Virus record (IMG/VR): IMGVR_UViG_3300024301_000057
Coordinates: 1-30,787 of that record
DNA from: a virus
Length of the DNA stretch: 30,787 nt
Reading direction: 5' to 3' (one strand)
Shown: in pieces, positions 1 through 7,944 of the stretch
Layout: each line of letters opens with the position of its first letter
Numbering within the stretch: position 1 is the stretch's first letter
Notes under the pieces: model-generated
What the model was told of the DNA's origin: nothing
What the model saw: the letters and a program-made list of their open reading frames with translations, nothing else
Database searches by the model: none
Program-made: the position numbers and the translations under genes

Positions 1-381
1 GCAGTACAGGAAAAGAGAATCGAAGAGAACATCAAGGCATTGATGGCCGAAGGAATGGACTTTGAGGGTGCACTAGCAATGACCGCAAAGATGGATGTTG
101 GTTCCAACATGGTTACTGGTGAACATCCAGATGGAAGTTTCGGTATTGACAATTTCAAAGGGGAGAGACTTGACCAATTGAAAAGTTCTAGTCCGGACTA
201 TAATAACTTTGACAAACAGGTTGACTTCGTAAAGAGCGAACTAAATACAACCAAGGCGGAAGTCAAAGCAAACATGGGTAATAGTCTTACCAGTAAAATC
301 AAAGCAACATCCGAAGGACAAAATGTTCAACAGATTGCGAATAAAGTATATGAACTCAATGACAAGTATGGGGGTGGTTGA
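1..381 (+). CDS. Partial tail-lysozyme-like protein (5' end outside window)
   Basis: The frame is open from base 1 to the TGA at 379-381, so the 126 visible residues are the C-terminus of a gene that starts upstream. The stretch HPDGSFGIDNFKGERLDQLK (residues 42-61 from the window edge), followed by a Q-x-x-F-V-x-x-EL pattern, resembles phage tail-tip lysozyme domains, where a G-S-x-G-I-x-Q-W-x-G-x-R segment follows the catalytic AESG. Here the corresponding upstream site reads MDVG, so the usual Glu may be replaced by Asp (residue 32). If the assignment holds, this would be a peptidoglycan-directed hub component used during tail penetration. It overlaps the next gene by one base (TGATG), which fits translational coupling. 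The family call rests on pattern memory and the active-site reading is uncertain; an unrelated structural protein is possible. Confidence 0.5.
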   Translation, partial: AVQEKRIEENIKALMAEGMDFEGALAMTAKMDVGSNMVTGEHPDGSFGIDNFKGERLDQLKSSSPDYNNFDKQVDFVKSELNTTKAEVKANMGNSLTSKIKATSEGQNVQQIANKVYELNDKYGGG

Positions 382-2423
382 TGTCTGTTAGAACTGACAT
401 AAAACAGGCCCTTGATATAAAATTAACGAGGGATGGTCAAAACACCACACTCTCAAACGAAATCAAAAAAGCCAAAGAATCTGAACTGGTTAAGAATGCG
501 ACTATTCTTGGTCAGGAAGCGGGGAAGGTAGAGAAGGGTTTCAAGAATCTTGAGACAGCAGTCTCTTCTGCCGGAACGTTTGAAGCAAAGGGCGAAGCGC
601 TGGTAGAACTAACCGATCAGGTTGACGGTCTTGGTAAGACGTTTGATCGTGCAGCTACCGATATCAATTTAAGTGTTCCCGAATTGGGTGGAATTTTCGG
701 TGAGGGTGAGGGAAGTCTTGAGAATCTTATTGATGGACTTGGATCCGGTGACTCAGCTTCACTGTTAGACGGTCTTACCTCTACGGTAGAGGCAATCGGT
801 GGTGACATTGCGGGACAGATTGCACAGATCATCACACTCCTAACCGGACTCGGTGCAATGCTTGATAACCTTAGCGCTGCGGGTGTATCTGGTAGTGGTA
901 TGGATGCATTGTCTAAGACTGGGGAAACAATGGCTGCAAAGGCAGATGGACTCATGGGAAGTCTGGAAACTGCAGCGGGTAGTCTGAGTAGTATCTCCGA
1001 TGTTTCTAGTTTATCAGAATTGACCGGAACAATCAACAACTTTGCACAAGATATTAGTAATGTTGCGAGTGAAATATCTGCGATTCAAAATATCAACCCT
1101 GCATCCGAATTCACCAACAACCTCTTACAGGATGATGTTGGCGGACTGTCAGAACTTGGAAAGACATTTGAAGATGCGAAGTCAACGGTTGACGGAATTA
1201 CAGGTGAAGTCAATAGTGTTCTTGCCGAGGTGGACAAAGCTAAATCTTTTGTAGATGAAAATGTTAGTAAAGCAAGAGGTTTAGTGAATGAGGGGAAGGC
1301 TCTAGTTGGTGATCTTCAGACCGGAGGGGGTAAGTTACAAGACCTCGCTGAGAACACAACCCTGCAAGCCTCTGGTAAGGTCAATGACCTTCTTGGCGCA
1401 ACAAGTCTTCGTGGTACAGGAGTAACTCCTAAACCCCAAGGCGGTGGCGGCGGAAGAGGTGGTAGTGGTAGTCTGAGTAAATCAGCAATATCCAATGTCA
1501 TCAAACAAACACAAAGTGGTGCTCCTGTCGATCTTGCGAAGGCAGTTCAGACCGTGGGTGGTGGAAACGTTGGTGTCGATCCTTCAATCAAACCCATCCT
1601 CGCTAAACAAAAAGGATTCTCTAATACACGTGAGTTGGTAGAGAAGGTTGTCGCAGAATGTAAAACTAAAGGAATTGATCCAACTTTGATTAGTGACTTT
1701 GTGAAAGTCATGGGTGTCGTGGAAGTGGGTGTTACCACAATCGACACAACAATCACAGACCAAATTAAAGTCGGTTCTCAGGAAAGAAGTATCTGGAAAG
1801 AGTCTTTCGATGTTGTTGGTTATCCAAGAGAATTTGATACGTATCAACGGTTTGAGACAGGGGAAATTACTGCAGCGACACAGGCAAATTCGGTTACCGC
1901 AGAAAAGAAACCTATTGTATTCCAGACGTGTGATACCAAAGAAGAACTTCAGGCTGAGGTTCGTCTATTCAAACGTGAGATTCGATCTTTGATCATTCAC
2001 TCTACAGAGTCGTTTAAGAATCAATACTTGACTGCAGAGATGTTACACGAAGATGCAAAGGCCCGTGGATTCCCCACCATTCAGTATCACTATGTAATTC
2101 GCAGAGATGGTACGATGCAGAGGGGTATTCCAACAACATTGATTTCAGAACTTGACCCTAGAGAATACAGAAACACATCCATCAACATTGCTATGGTCGG
2201 TGGTATTGATGCGCCTAGTGGTACAGAGGGTGCAAACTCGTTTAGATCGGGTAACTCGTTCACTCTTGCACAGTATCAAACTCTAGACACTTTCCTAGAT
2301 ACATTCTTTAAAGGATATCCTGGCGCCAAAGTATATGGTTATGGTGAACTGGTAGATACTACTAACGAACCGTACTTTAACGTGGAGAAATATGTGCAAA
2401 GGAAATTTGGTAAAATACGATGA
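381..2423 (+). CDS. Tail hub protein, long helical N-terminus plus C-terminal amidase-like domain
   Basis: This is a 680-residue protein from the ATG at 381; a TTG lies one codon upstream, but the ATG follows a GGGGGTGG stretch and overlaps the previous stop. Residues 1 to about 350 are Ala/Ser/Gly/Leu-rich and predicted helical, with many short heptad-like segments. A Gly-rich linker with five consecutive Gly follows at about residues 353-366. The C-terminus (about 530-680) looks like an N-acetylmuramoyl-L-alanine amidase (Amidase_2/PGRP fold): LIIHST with His540, QYHYVIRRDGTMQRG with Tyr569 where T7 lysozyme has its catalytic Tyr, then SINIAMVGG. The second zinc ligand, normally the His of a G-H-R segment, reads VYGYGE with Tyr654, and no CPG-like third ligand is evident. 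The domain may therefore bind cell wall without cutting it. It lies directly before the spike gene, which fits a role in the hub or central tail tube. The T4 gp5 lysozyme role may be divided among this and its neighbours. Confidence 0.65.
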   Translation: MSVRTDIKQALDIKLTRDGQNTTLSNEIKKAKESELVKNATILGQEAGKVEKGFKNLETAVSSAGTFEAKGEALVELTDQVDGLGKTFDRAATDINLSVPELGGIFGEGEGSLENLIDGLGSGDSASLLDGLTSTVEAIGGDIAGQIAQIITLLTGLGAMLDNLSAAGVSGSGMDALSKTGETMAAKADGLMGSLETAAGSLSSISDVSSLSELTGTINNFAQDISNVASEISAIQNINPASEFTNNLLQDDVGGLSELGKTFEDAKSTVDGITGEVNSVLAEVDKAKSFVDENVSKARGLVNEGKALVGDLQTGGGKLQDLAENTTLQASGKVNDLLGATSLRGTGVTPKPQGGGGGRGGSGSLSKSAISNVIKQTQSGAPVDLAKAVQTVGGGNVGVDPSIKPILAKQKGFSNTRELVEKVVAECKTKGIDPTLISDFVKVMGVVEVGVTTIDTTITDQIKVGSQERSIWKESFDVVGYPREFDTYQRFETGEITAATQANSVTAEKKPIVFQTCDTKEELQAEVRLFKREIRSLIIHSTESFKNQYLTAEMLHEDAKARGFPTIQYHYVIRRDGTMQRGIPTTLISELDPREYRNTSINIAMVGGIDAPSGTEGANSFRSGNSFTLAQYQTLDTFLDTFFKGYPGAKVYGYGELVDTTNEPYFNVEKYVQRKFGKIR

Positions 2424-3937
2424 GTAAGAAGACAGAAGCCGAACAGGGTACTATTCAGGAAAATGAGGGAACTAACCTCTATGGGTTTCAAGACCCCACA
2501 GGAGAATTCCCTCGTGAAGATTATTGGGGAGAGAGTTCTATCAACCGTGCAGCACGTGGTGCTGGTGGTGTAGGACAAAAGGACAAACCCAATGATCTCA
2601 CTATGTCTGCGGTGTTCCCCAATATCGACATGGGTCTTGGTACTGCAACACAGGGCGAAGATGGAACCATTGAGTTCGAAACTAACACGGGACGTTCCAA
2701 GTATCCTTATAACAAGGTAACAGAGACTTACTCAGGACATGTCATTGAGATTGACGATACCGAAGGTAACGAACGTGTCCTGATTCGTCATCGTACTGGT
2801 TCTGGTATTGAGATGCGTAAGGACGGGTCTATTTGGATCAGTGCAACCAAGGACAAGTATGAGACTGTCGGTGCGGACTGTAAGATTGTAGTCGAGGGTA
2901 ACACGGAGATTGCCTATGAGGGCAACCTTGACATGTGGGTGGGTGGTAACTTCAACCTAGACGTTGGTGGTAACCAGAACATCAAGATTAAGGGTAACAA
3001 GAACGAGAGAGTTGCAAAGGATCACAAACACAGAACCTCTGGTAATTCCGAATATACCACAAAGGGGAATGCAAAGATTTCCACAATGGGCATTCACACC
3101 GATGCGTGTCTAGGTGATCTACGTAAGACCATCACAAAAGGTAAACACGAAATCTCTGCAGAGGGGGCAGTAGACTTGGTATCTGATACCACACTCCTTC
3201 TTTCGGGTAAAAAGGAGGCGGTCATGGTATCGACTGCCTGTAACATCTCTGGTACAACCGTATCTGCAATTGGTATGAAAGGATCGTTTGGTGGTGACTT
3301 CGTAGACTTCTTTGGTAAGTCTTTCTCAGGGCCACTTGGGCCCCAACCCGCATCTGGTGCTGCCTTCTACGGATCGGTGATCGGGACTTCTCTATTCTCA
3401 ACTTTCTCACAGTTTGCGGGAGAGTCATTACGTGCGGGAACTGCGGGTGCATTGGGCCCGCCTGGTTGGGGTCTTGCTGTAGTTCCTCCGGTTGTTCCGA
3501 TTCCACCTACATCACCCCCTCCTAAAGCTGCATTAGTCGGACTTCACCTTGCGGGCGGTGCGTATGCGATTCGTACCGTAACCATCGATGCGGGTGGGAC
3601 ACTGAAATCAAAAATTCTCAAAACAGACTCCTATGGTGGTGTCTTTGATGATGGTGAACCTACGACTCAAGAAGCACGATCTGCAATGCGAGATGCTTCA
3701 AACAAAGATGCGATTGGTGCGTCACTGGCAGTAGACGGTGTTATCAGTGACAAACTTGACGATGTTGTTCCACCCAACATTGGTAGAACGGCTGGTAAAG
3801 CAAGAACAACACAATTTGGTAACACGCCTTTGGGTAATACTATCAAAGGACTTGGTAAACAATTTACAGTATCGAAACTAGAAGAGGAAGTGGAGTTACC
3901 TCCGCCTCAAATAAGAGTGAGTGAGGATTCGGCATGA
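2420..3937 (+). CDS. gp5-like central spike (beta-helix), no lysozyme domain
   Basis: This 505-residue protein starts at an ATG overlapping the previous stop (ATGA). Residues about 95-145 (SGHVIEIDDTEGNERVLIRH, then SGIEMRKDGSIWISATKDKY) match the segment that leads into the spike in VgrG and gp5 proteins. From about residue 157 to 224 there are eight-residue repeats of the form V-x-G-N-x-x-x-x (VVEGNTEI, AYEGNLDM, WVGGNFNL, DVGGNQNI, KIKGNKNE), the hallmark of the trimeric gp5 C-terminal beta-helix that pierces the outer membrane. In T4, gp5 carries a lysozyme between its OB domain and helix; no such domain is present here. Downstream of the helix is a Gly/Ala region with a Pro-rich stretch (PPVVPIPPTSPPP, about residues 354-367), then a hydrophilic tail. 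No PAAR-type tip protein is recognisable in the window. The product should be the membrane-puncturing needle. Confidence 0.85.
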   Translation: MSKKTEAEQGTIQENEGTNLYGFQDPTGEFPREDYWGESSINRAARGAGGVGQKDKPNDLTMSAVFPNIDMGLGTATQGEDGTIEFETNTGRSKYPYNKVTETYSGHVIEIDDTEGNERVLIRHRTGSGIEMRKDGSIWISATKDKYETVGADCKIVVEGNTEIAYEGNLDMWVGGNFNLDVGGNQNIKIKGNKNERVAKDHKHRTSGNSEYTTKGNAKISTMGIHTDACLGDLRKTITKGKHEISAEGAVDLVSDTTLLLSGKKEAVMVSTACNISGTTVSAIGMKGSFGGDFVDFFGKSFSGPLGPQPASGAAFYGSVIGTSLFSTFSQFAGESLRAGTAGALGPPGWGLAVVPPVVPIPPTSPPPKAALVGLHLAGGAYAIRTVTIDAGGTLKSKILKTDSYGGVFDDGEPTTQEARSAMRDASNKDAIGASLAVDGVISDKLDDVVPPNIGRTAGKARTTQFGNTPLGNTIKGLGKQFTVSKLEEEVELPPPQIRVSEDSA

Positions 3938-4524
3938 TATATTTAGCAGACCCCGTTTATAATCCGGAACAACACAATCCGGTACAGATCACATCCAAGA
4001 TTAAACTTGCAAAGGGCATTTCCATTGCAACATTCTTAGGATATGGTGCACCTTCTTTGGGACACATTGGTAGTGCGGAACAGAGAGCACAGGTTGCACG
4101 TAACTTATTGTTGCACGCTGACATCATGAATATGGTCAATGCGGACAAAGACTTTTTTCGTGATGTTAGAATAAAGGTATCAGAAGGACTGTATGCTGCA
4201 GGCCCAACAGAGACCATTGCGGGTGACAATCTTCTGAAAGCAGATGGACGTATGATTGGTTATCAAGTGATCAATGGTTTTGGTAAACTTGATTTGGAAA
4301 GAACATTCGATGTTGCTGTCTATCTCAAGGACAATGCGAGATTCAAAAGACTTGTTCTGGACTACGATACGTATAATCCAGACGGTTCTTTGACAGCTAC
4401 TATCTTAGTAGAGTTTCCTATGATTCCTCCCACTTATGATGTGGTGTTCAAACAAGATATTCAGACACAATACAACGGAACCTTATTTTCCAATAAAGAA
4501 CTCGTAGAAGTCTTGCCAAAATAG
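3934..4524 (+). CDS. Hub-adjacent protein, possible degenerate M15-type peptidase fold
   Basis: This is a 196-residue protein with an ATGA overlap with the spike gene and a GAGG seven bases before the ATG. I do not recognise it with certainty. The order 'RNLLLHADIMNMV...VRIKVSEGLY' (about 56-87), 'GYQVINGFGKLDLERTFDVAVYL' (109-131) and 'NARFKRLVLDYDTY' (134-147) resembles the layout of M15_3 D-Ala-D-Ala carboxypeptidases: an Ile/Val-SxGYR segment, then S-x-H-x-x-G-x-A-x-D, then F-x-x-L-I-x-E with a final W-V-H. The zinc His residues are absent at the expected places, so if the fold is right the enzyme is probably dead or structural. T4 gp53 has the same length (196) and is also a baseplate protein, but I see no similarity to it. 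The location between spike and gp25 points to a baseplate role. This gene closes the hub operon before the late promoter at 4525. Confidence 0.55.
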   Translation: MIYLADPVYNPEQHNPVQITSKIKLAKGISIATFLGYGAPSLGHIGSAEQRAQVARNLLLHADIMNMVNADKDFFRDVRIKVSEGLYAAGPTETIAGDNLLKADGRMIGYQVINGFGKLDLERTFDVAVYLKDNARFKRLVLDYDTYNPDGSLTATILVEFPMIPPTYDVVFKQDIQTQYNGTLFSNKELVEVLPK

Positions 4525-4532
4525 TATAAATA
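4525..4532 (+). promoter_or_regulatory. T4-type late promoter before gp25
   Basis: The octamer TATAAATA, an exact match to the T4 late promoter -10 element read by gp55-bound RNA polymerase, lies immediately after the stop of the preceding gene and 27 bases before the gp25 start codon. The 12-base context GTATAAATAGAA recurs identically at 7907-7918, which argues that it is a real element and not chance. Confidence 0.85.
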
Positions 4533-4559
4533 GAATTAGTCTAACACAAGAGAACTAAG

Positions 4560-5015
4560 ATGGCAATAAAACGTGCTCTGTCAATAGAGGATCGCAATCT
4601 AGATACGGTTACCTTTAAAACTACAAGGAACCGTAAGAATCTAGATATCGACTTGGGATTCTCCCCCAAACCTACAACGGGAGACATCTACAAGAAGACT
4701 GAGGCGCAGGCAGTCAAACAGGCTGTTCGTAATCTTCTGACTACAGGTAAATACGAAAAACCATTCCAACCGGATTTTGGTGCACGTCTGTACGACTTTC
4801 TCTTTGAACTGGACACGCTATATGATGGAGAAGCAATCATCAACAACGTCTATGAGTCAATTAGAGTTTATGAACCTAGAGTTGATTTGAGGACACTGGA
4901 AGTGATTCCTAGAATTCTACCAGACCAAAACACTCTGCAAGTTGATGTTATTTTCAAAGTAATAAATTCAGGTGATGAAGTGCAGCTCACCACAACATTA
5001 AATAGGTTAAGGTAA
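4560..5015 (+). CDS. 25: Baseplate wedge protein gp25
   Basis: This 151-residue protein is a member of the GPW/gp25 family (T4 gp25 has 132 residues). Visible family features are the N-terminal FSPKPTTGDI segment, 'AVKQAVRNLLTTGKYEKPFQ' and 'PDFGARLYDFLFEL' (about residues 56-90), and the E-P-R signature in RVYEPRVDLR followed by alternating beta strands. In T4, gp25 joins gp6 and gp53 at the base of the wedge and contacts the first sheath ring. It is the sheath-initiator equivalent found in all contractile injection systems, with P2 gpW as counterpart. It is the first gene after a late promoter and overlaps the gp6 start by one base (TAATG), so the pair is probably translationally coupled. 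No unusual residues were noticed. Confidence 0.93.
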   Translation: MAIKRALSIEDRNLDTVTFKTTRNRKNLDIDLGFSPKPTTGDIYKKTEAQAVKQAVRNLLTTGKYEKPFQPDFGARLYDFLFELDTLYDGEAIINNVYESIRVYEPRVDLRTLEVIPRILPDQNTLQVDVIFKVINSGDEVQLTTTLNRLR

Positions 5016-6844
5016 TGGCGACAACTATCAAATCGTCCTCGTTGGACTTTGCAAGTATTAAGAACAACCTTAAGTCGTTCTTACAGGAGAAAGAGGAGTT
5101 CAAAGATTATAACTTTGAAGCCTCTGGTCTATCGAACCTATTGGATGTCCTTGCGTACAACACACACCTAAACGGTCTCACCGCAAACTTTGCATTGAAC
5201 GAGTCGTTTCTTTCGACCGCTCAGTTGCGTAGTTCTCTGGTGCAACTATCAGAAGCCATTGGTTATATTCCAGACTCCAAGACCGCATCCGAAGCCATTA
5301 TTCGAATGGGTATGAACCTATCAAACGTTGCGGGACGTGAAGCCACGATTACTATTGCGTCTGGTTATCAGTTCACCTCCAAGGTTGATGCTGTAAAATA
5401 TACATTCCAAACTAACGAAACGTTGATTGCTTCCGACGATGGTGCTGGTTACTATCAATTTACGACACTTGATGGGAAAGACAAGATTCCTGTCTTTGAA
5501 GGTCAGAAGAAAGTTAGAAGTTTTATTGCTGGTAGTAACGACGAAAATGCTGTGTATATCATTCCCGACAAAAATATGGATATCGATACTGCAGTGGTCA
5601 AGGTCTATGAAAACACGAGTACGACAAAATTTGTCACGTACACAAGCATTCTGAAAGCAACAACGATCAGCGAACAATCCACACTGTACATCCTCAAGGA
5701 GATGCCTAACGGTTACTTCGAATTGAGTTTTGGTAACGGTACAACATTGGGTCAGACACCAATTCCTGGCGGTAAAATTGTAGTCGACTATTTGTCTGTA
5801 AATGGTGCAGCCGCAGATAATGCGTTAATCTTTGAACCTAGTTCAACAATCAAAATTACCAATACCGTATCAAGAACTCCTGTGGTTAGCACATACTCCA
5901 AGTCTGTGGGTGGTGGAGAGAAGGAGTCTATCGAATCGATTCGTAAGAATGCTCCTTTCCAGTATGCTTCACAGAATAGGATGGTTACCTTTGCGGACTA
6001 TAATTCGCTTATCCTGCGTAACTTTTCTACGCTTATTAAGGACATTTCTAGTTGGGGTGGAGAGGACAATATCAAACCTGAGTTTGGTGTTGTCTTCACG
6101 TCTATCGAATTCCAAGATGACGTGGGCGAGAATAGAAAACAAGTAACCAAAGATGCTATCGTCGATCTCGCAGCACAAATTGCAGTCGCTACGTTTGGTA
6201 TTAAGTTTACCGATCCTGTTAAGACGTGGGTTGAAACAGAGGTGTTCTTTAGATTCAACCCTAACCTAACAACCCTGTCCCTGAACACAATTCAGGAAAA
6301 TGTCAGATCGGTAGTAAATAATTATTTTGCAAAGAACACAGGTAAGTTTGGACAGGCTTTCCGTAGATCGAACCTGTTAACTCTAGTTGACGATGTTTCT
6401 CCTGCAGTCCTTTCTTCTCGTGCAGAAGTTAAGATGCAACAGAGATTCTTCCCGTCCTTGTTAGTAGAACAAGATCACACACTTGATTTCCCTGTAGCGA
6501 TTGCATCCCCCGACGATGTTCTGTATAGAATCACATCGTCCACTTTCTCATATAAAAATCAGAACTGTCAGGTGAGAAATCAGCTCAACTCTAATAAGTT
6601 GCAAGTGATCAACCTAACAACTAATAAACCTATTGTAGATAATGTGGGTTCTTATAACGCTGACCTTGGTAAGGTAGAGATTGTCGGTCTACAGGTGGAT
6701 CAGGTTATTGGTGGTAACAACTACATTAAGTTGGCGGTAGTTCCTGCAAACCAGTCCGTTATACTTCCGACAAGAGAATACATCTTAAATCACGATTCCG
6801 CTAGATCGGTTGCACGTGCAGTAATAACGGATGCAGATAACTAA
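5015..6844 (+). CDS. 6: Baseplate wedge protein gp6
   Basis: This 609-residue protein corresponds to T4 gp6 (660 residues) and P2 gpJ. The N-terminal segment with 'NFEASGLSNLLDVLAYNTHL' (about residues 33-52), then NGLTANFALNESFLSTAQLRSS and LSEAIGYIPDSKTASEA, is the conserved gp6/gpJ N-terminal region. Later features are a beta-rich middle with 'YFELSFGNGTTLGQTPIPGG' and a region around 'NAPFQYASQNRMVTFADYNS' that matches gpJ-type domains. Gp6 dimers form the inner ring that holds the wedges around the hub and rearrange when the sheath contracts. It starts at TAATG overlapping gp25 and ends in TAATG overlapping the next gene, giving a tightly packed wedge operon. Confidence 0.92.
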   Translation: MATTIKSSSLDFASIKNNLKSFLQEKEEFKDYNFEASGLSNLLDVLAYNTHLNGLTANFALNESFLSTAQLRSSLVQLSEAIGYIPDSKTASEAIIRMGMNLSNVAGREATITIASGYQFTSKVDAVKYTFQTNETLIASDDGAGYYQFTTLDGKDKIPVFEGQKKVRSFIAGSNDENAVYIIPDKNMDIDTAVVKVYENTSTTKFVTYTSILKATTISEQSTLYILKEMPNGYFELSFGNGTTLGQTPIPGGKIVVDYLSVNGAAADNALIFEPSSTIKITNTVSRTPVVSTYSKSVGGGEKESIESIRKNAPFQYASQNRMVTFADYNSLILRNFSTLIKDISSWGGEDNIKPEFGVVFTSIEFQDDVGENRKQVTKDAIVDLAAQIAVATFGIKFTDPVKTWVETEVFFRFNPNLTTLSLNTIQENVRSVVNNYFAKNTGKFGQAFRRSNLLTLVDDVSPAVLSSRAEVKMQQRFFPSLLVEQDHTLDFPVAIASPDDVLYRITSSTFSYKNQNCQVRNQLNSNKLQVINLTTNKPIVDNVGSYNADLGKVEIVGLQVDQVIGGNNYIKLAVVPANQSVILPTREYILNHDSARSVARAVITDADN

Positions 6845-7902
6845 TGAGTCATACAGTAGTAGATAGAACTCTTATCGATATTGGGAGACGTGAACCCAAT
6901 ATCCGTGAGTATGTGATTGAAGAGGCTCTCCCACAACATATTGTAGAGAGTTATCCCAACTTTGTCAAGTTTCTTGAGGGTTATTTTGACTTTGAAGAAA
7001 CGATAGAGTCTCCTTCACATCTCATTCAAGAACTATTCTACACACGTGATATAACTCAAACAGACTTGAAATTGTTGTCCTTCATTGAGGACGAACTCCT
7101 TCTTGGACAGTCATACTTCGAAGGTTTCCAAGATAAGAGAGCGGCTGCAAAATATTCAAGTACTCTTTATAGATCGAAGGGTACGAAGTATTCTATTCAA
7201 CAGTTCTTTCGAACGTTCTTTGCTATTGACCCCGATGTGGTCTACACAAAGGAACAAATTTTCAACGTTGGTGAATCTAGAATTGGTGCAGAATCTCAGA
7301 GATACATCACCGATGATAAATTGTATCAACAATTTGCAATTCTGATTAAGAGTGAACTCTCAGTATCGCAATGGAGAAAACCATACAAGTTGTTTACGCA
7401 CCCTGCTGGTATGTACCTTGGTGCGGAAGTACAACTTGTTGGTGTGTTTGATCTAAACATTCAGGATCAACCACCTCCGGGCTTACAAGATATTCCTGAG
7501 TTCGAACTTGAAGGTTTTGCATCACTTCAGCCCAGAGCGATCACAAGTGCTACTGGTCTGTTTAATTTCAACGCACCAGATGGAACAGTACAAGTGTTCA
7601 GAACAACTCTTGGTTCAGAATCTACATATCCGAACCCTGGCGGTAACGATATTATCGACCTACAGAACAGAACGGTTGGTGAACTTGCTGACATGTACTC
7701 GTCCTTGGCTGAGTACCTTGAAGCAGATGCACCTACATTCGACGAAGATTCGGATCGTCAAGGATCGTCTATGGACTTCTCTTCTACAGAAACTATCGAT
7801 CAAGACAAGTTCGATTGGGTGGATTCAGACGGAATCACTAACCTTGATGAATTGCTGGATTCTGACTACAATAAAAATATTGACAACACATATGTACCGT
7901 AA
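6844..7902 (+). CDS. Baseplate wedge protein, gp7/gpI-like
   Basis: This 352-residue protein directly follows gp6, overlapping it by one base. The N-terminal half reads as helical: 'IVESYPNFVKFLEGYFDFEE' (about residues 33-52), then LIQELFYTRDITQTDLKLLSFIEDELL. Residues 110-126 read RSKGTKYSIQQFFRTFF, which resembles the K-G-T-x-x-A-I-x-x-x-L segment of P2 gpI-type tail proteins. In P2 the order gpW-gpJ-gpI corresponds to T4 gp25-gp6-gp7 (N-terminal part), so both the motif and the order support a gpI/gp7 role in completing the wedge. T4 gp7 is far larger (1032 residues). The C-terminal third is acidic, rich in Asp and Ser, and lacks recognisable domains. This family appears, from memory, in marine T4-like phages as an unnamed structural protein. 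Confidence 0.65.
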   Translation: MSHTVVDRTLIDIGRREPNIREYVIEEALPQHIVESYPNFVKFLEGYFDFEETIESPSHLIQELFYTRDITQTDLKLLSFIEDELLLGQSYFEGFQDKRAAAKYSSTLYRSKGTKYSIQQFFRTFFAIDPDVVYTKEQIFNVGESRIGAESQRYITDDKLYQQFAILIKSELSVSQWRKPYKLFTHPAGMYLGAEVQLVGVFDLNIQDQPPPGLQDIPEFELEGFASLQPRAITSATGLFNFNAPDGTVQVFRTTLGSESTYPNPGGNDIIDLQNRTVGELADMYSSLAEYLEADAPTFDEDSDRQGSSMDFSSTETIDQDKFDWVDSDGITNLDELLDSDYNKNIDNTYVP

Positions 7903-7907
7903 ATTGG

Positions 7908-7915
7908 TATAAATA
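7908..7915 (+). promoter_or_regulatory. T4-type late promoter
   Basis: An exact TATAAATA lies five bases after the stop at 7902 and 29 bases before the ATG at 7945, in the same GTATAAATAGAA context as the copy before gp25. It should drive the gene at 7945 and the gp8 operon behind it. Confidence 0.85.
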
Positions 7916-7944
7916 GAACTATAAGTTTTTAGGGTAAACCGACA

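Noticed and set aside
378-380. TTG start one codon upstream for the amidase-like gene
   Set aside because: The ATG at 381 directly follows and overlaps the previous stop in the same TGATG arrangement used elsewhere in this operon.
3934-4524. T4 gp53 homologue, based on equal length (196 residues) and baseplate location
   Set aside because: No sequence pattern of gp53 could be matched; an M15-like layout fits better, though weakly.
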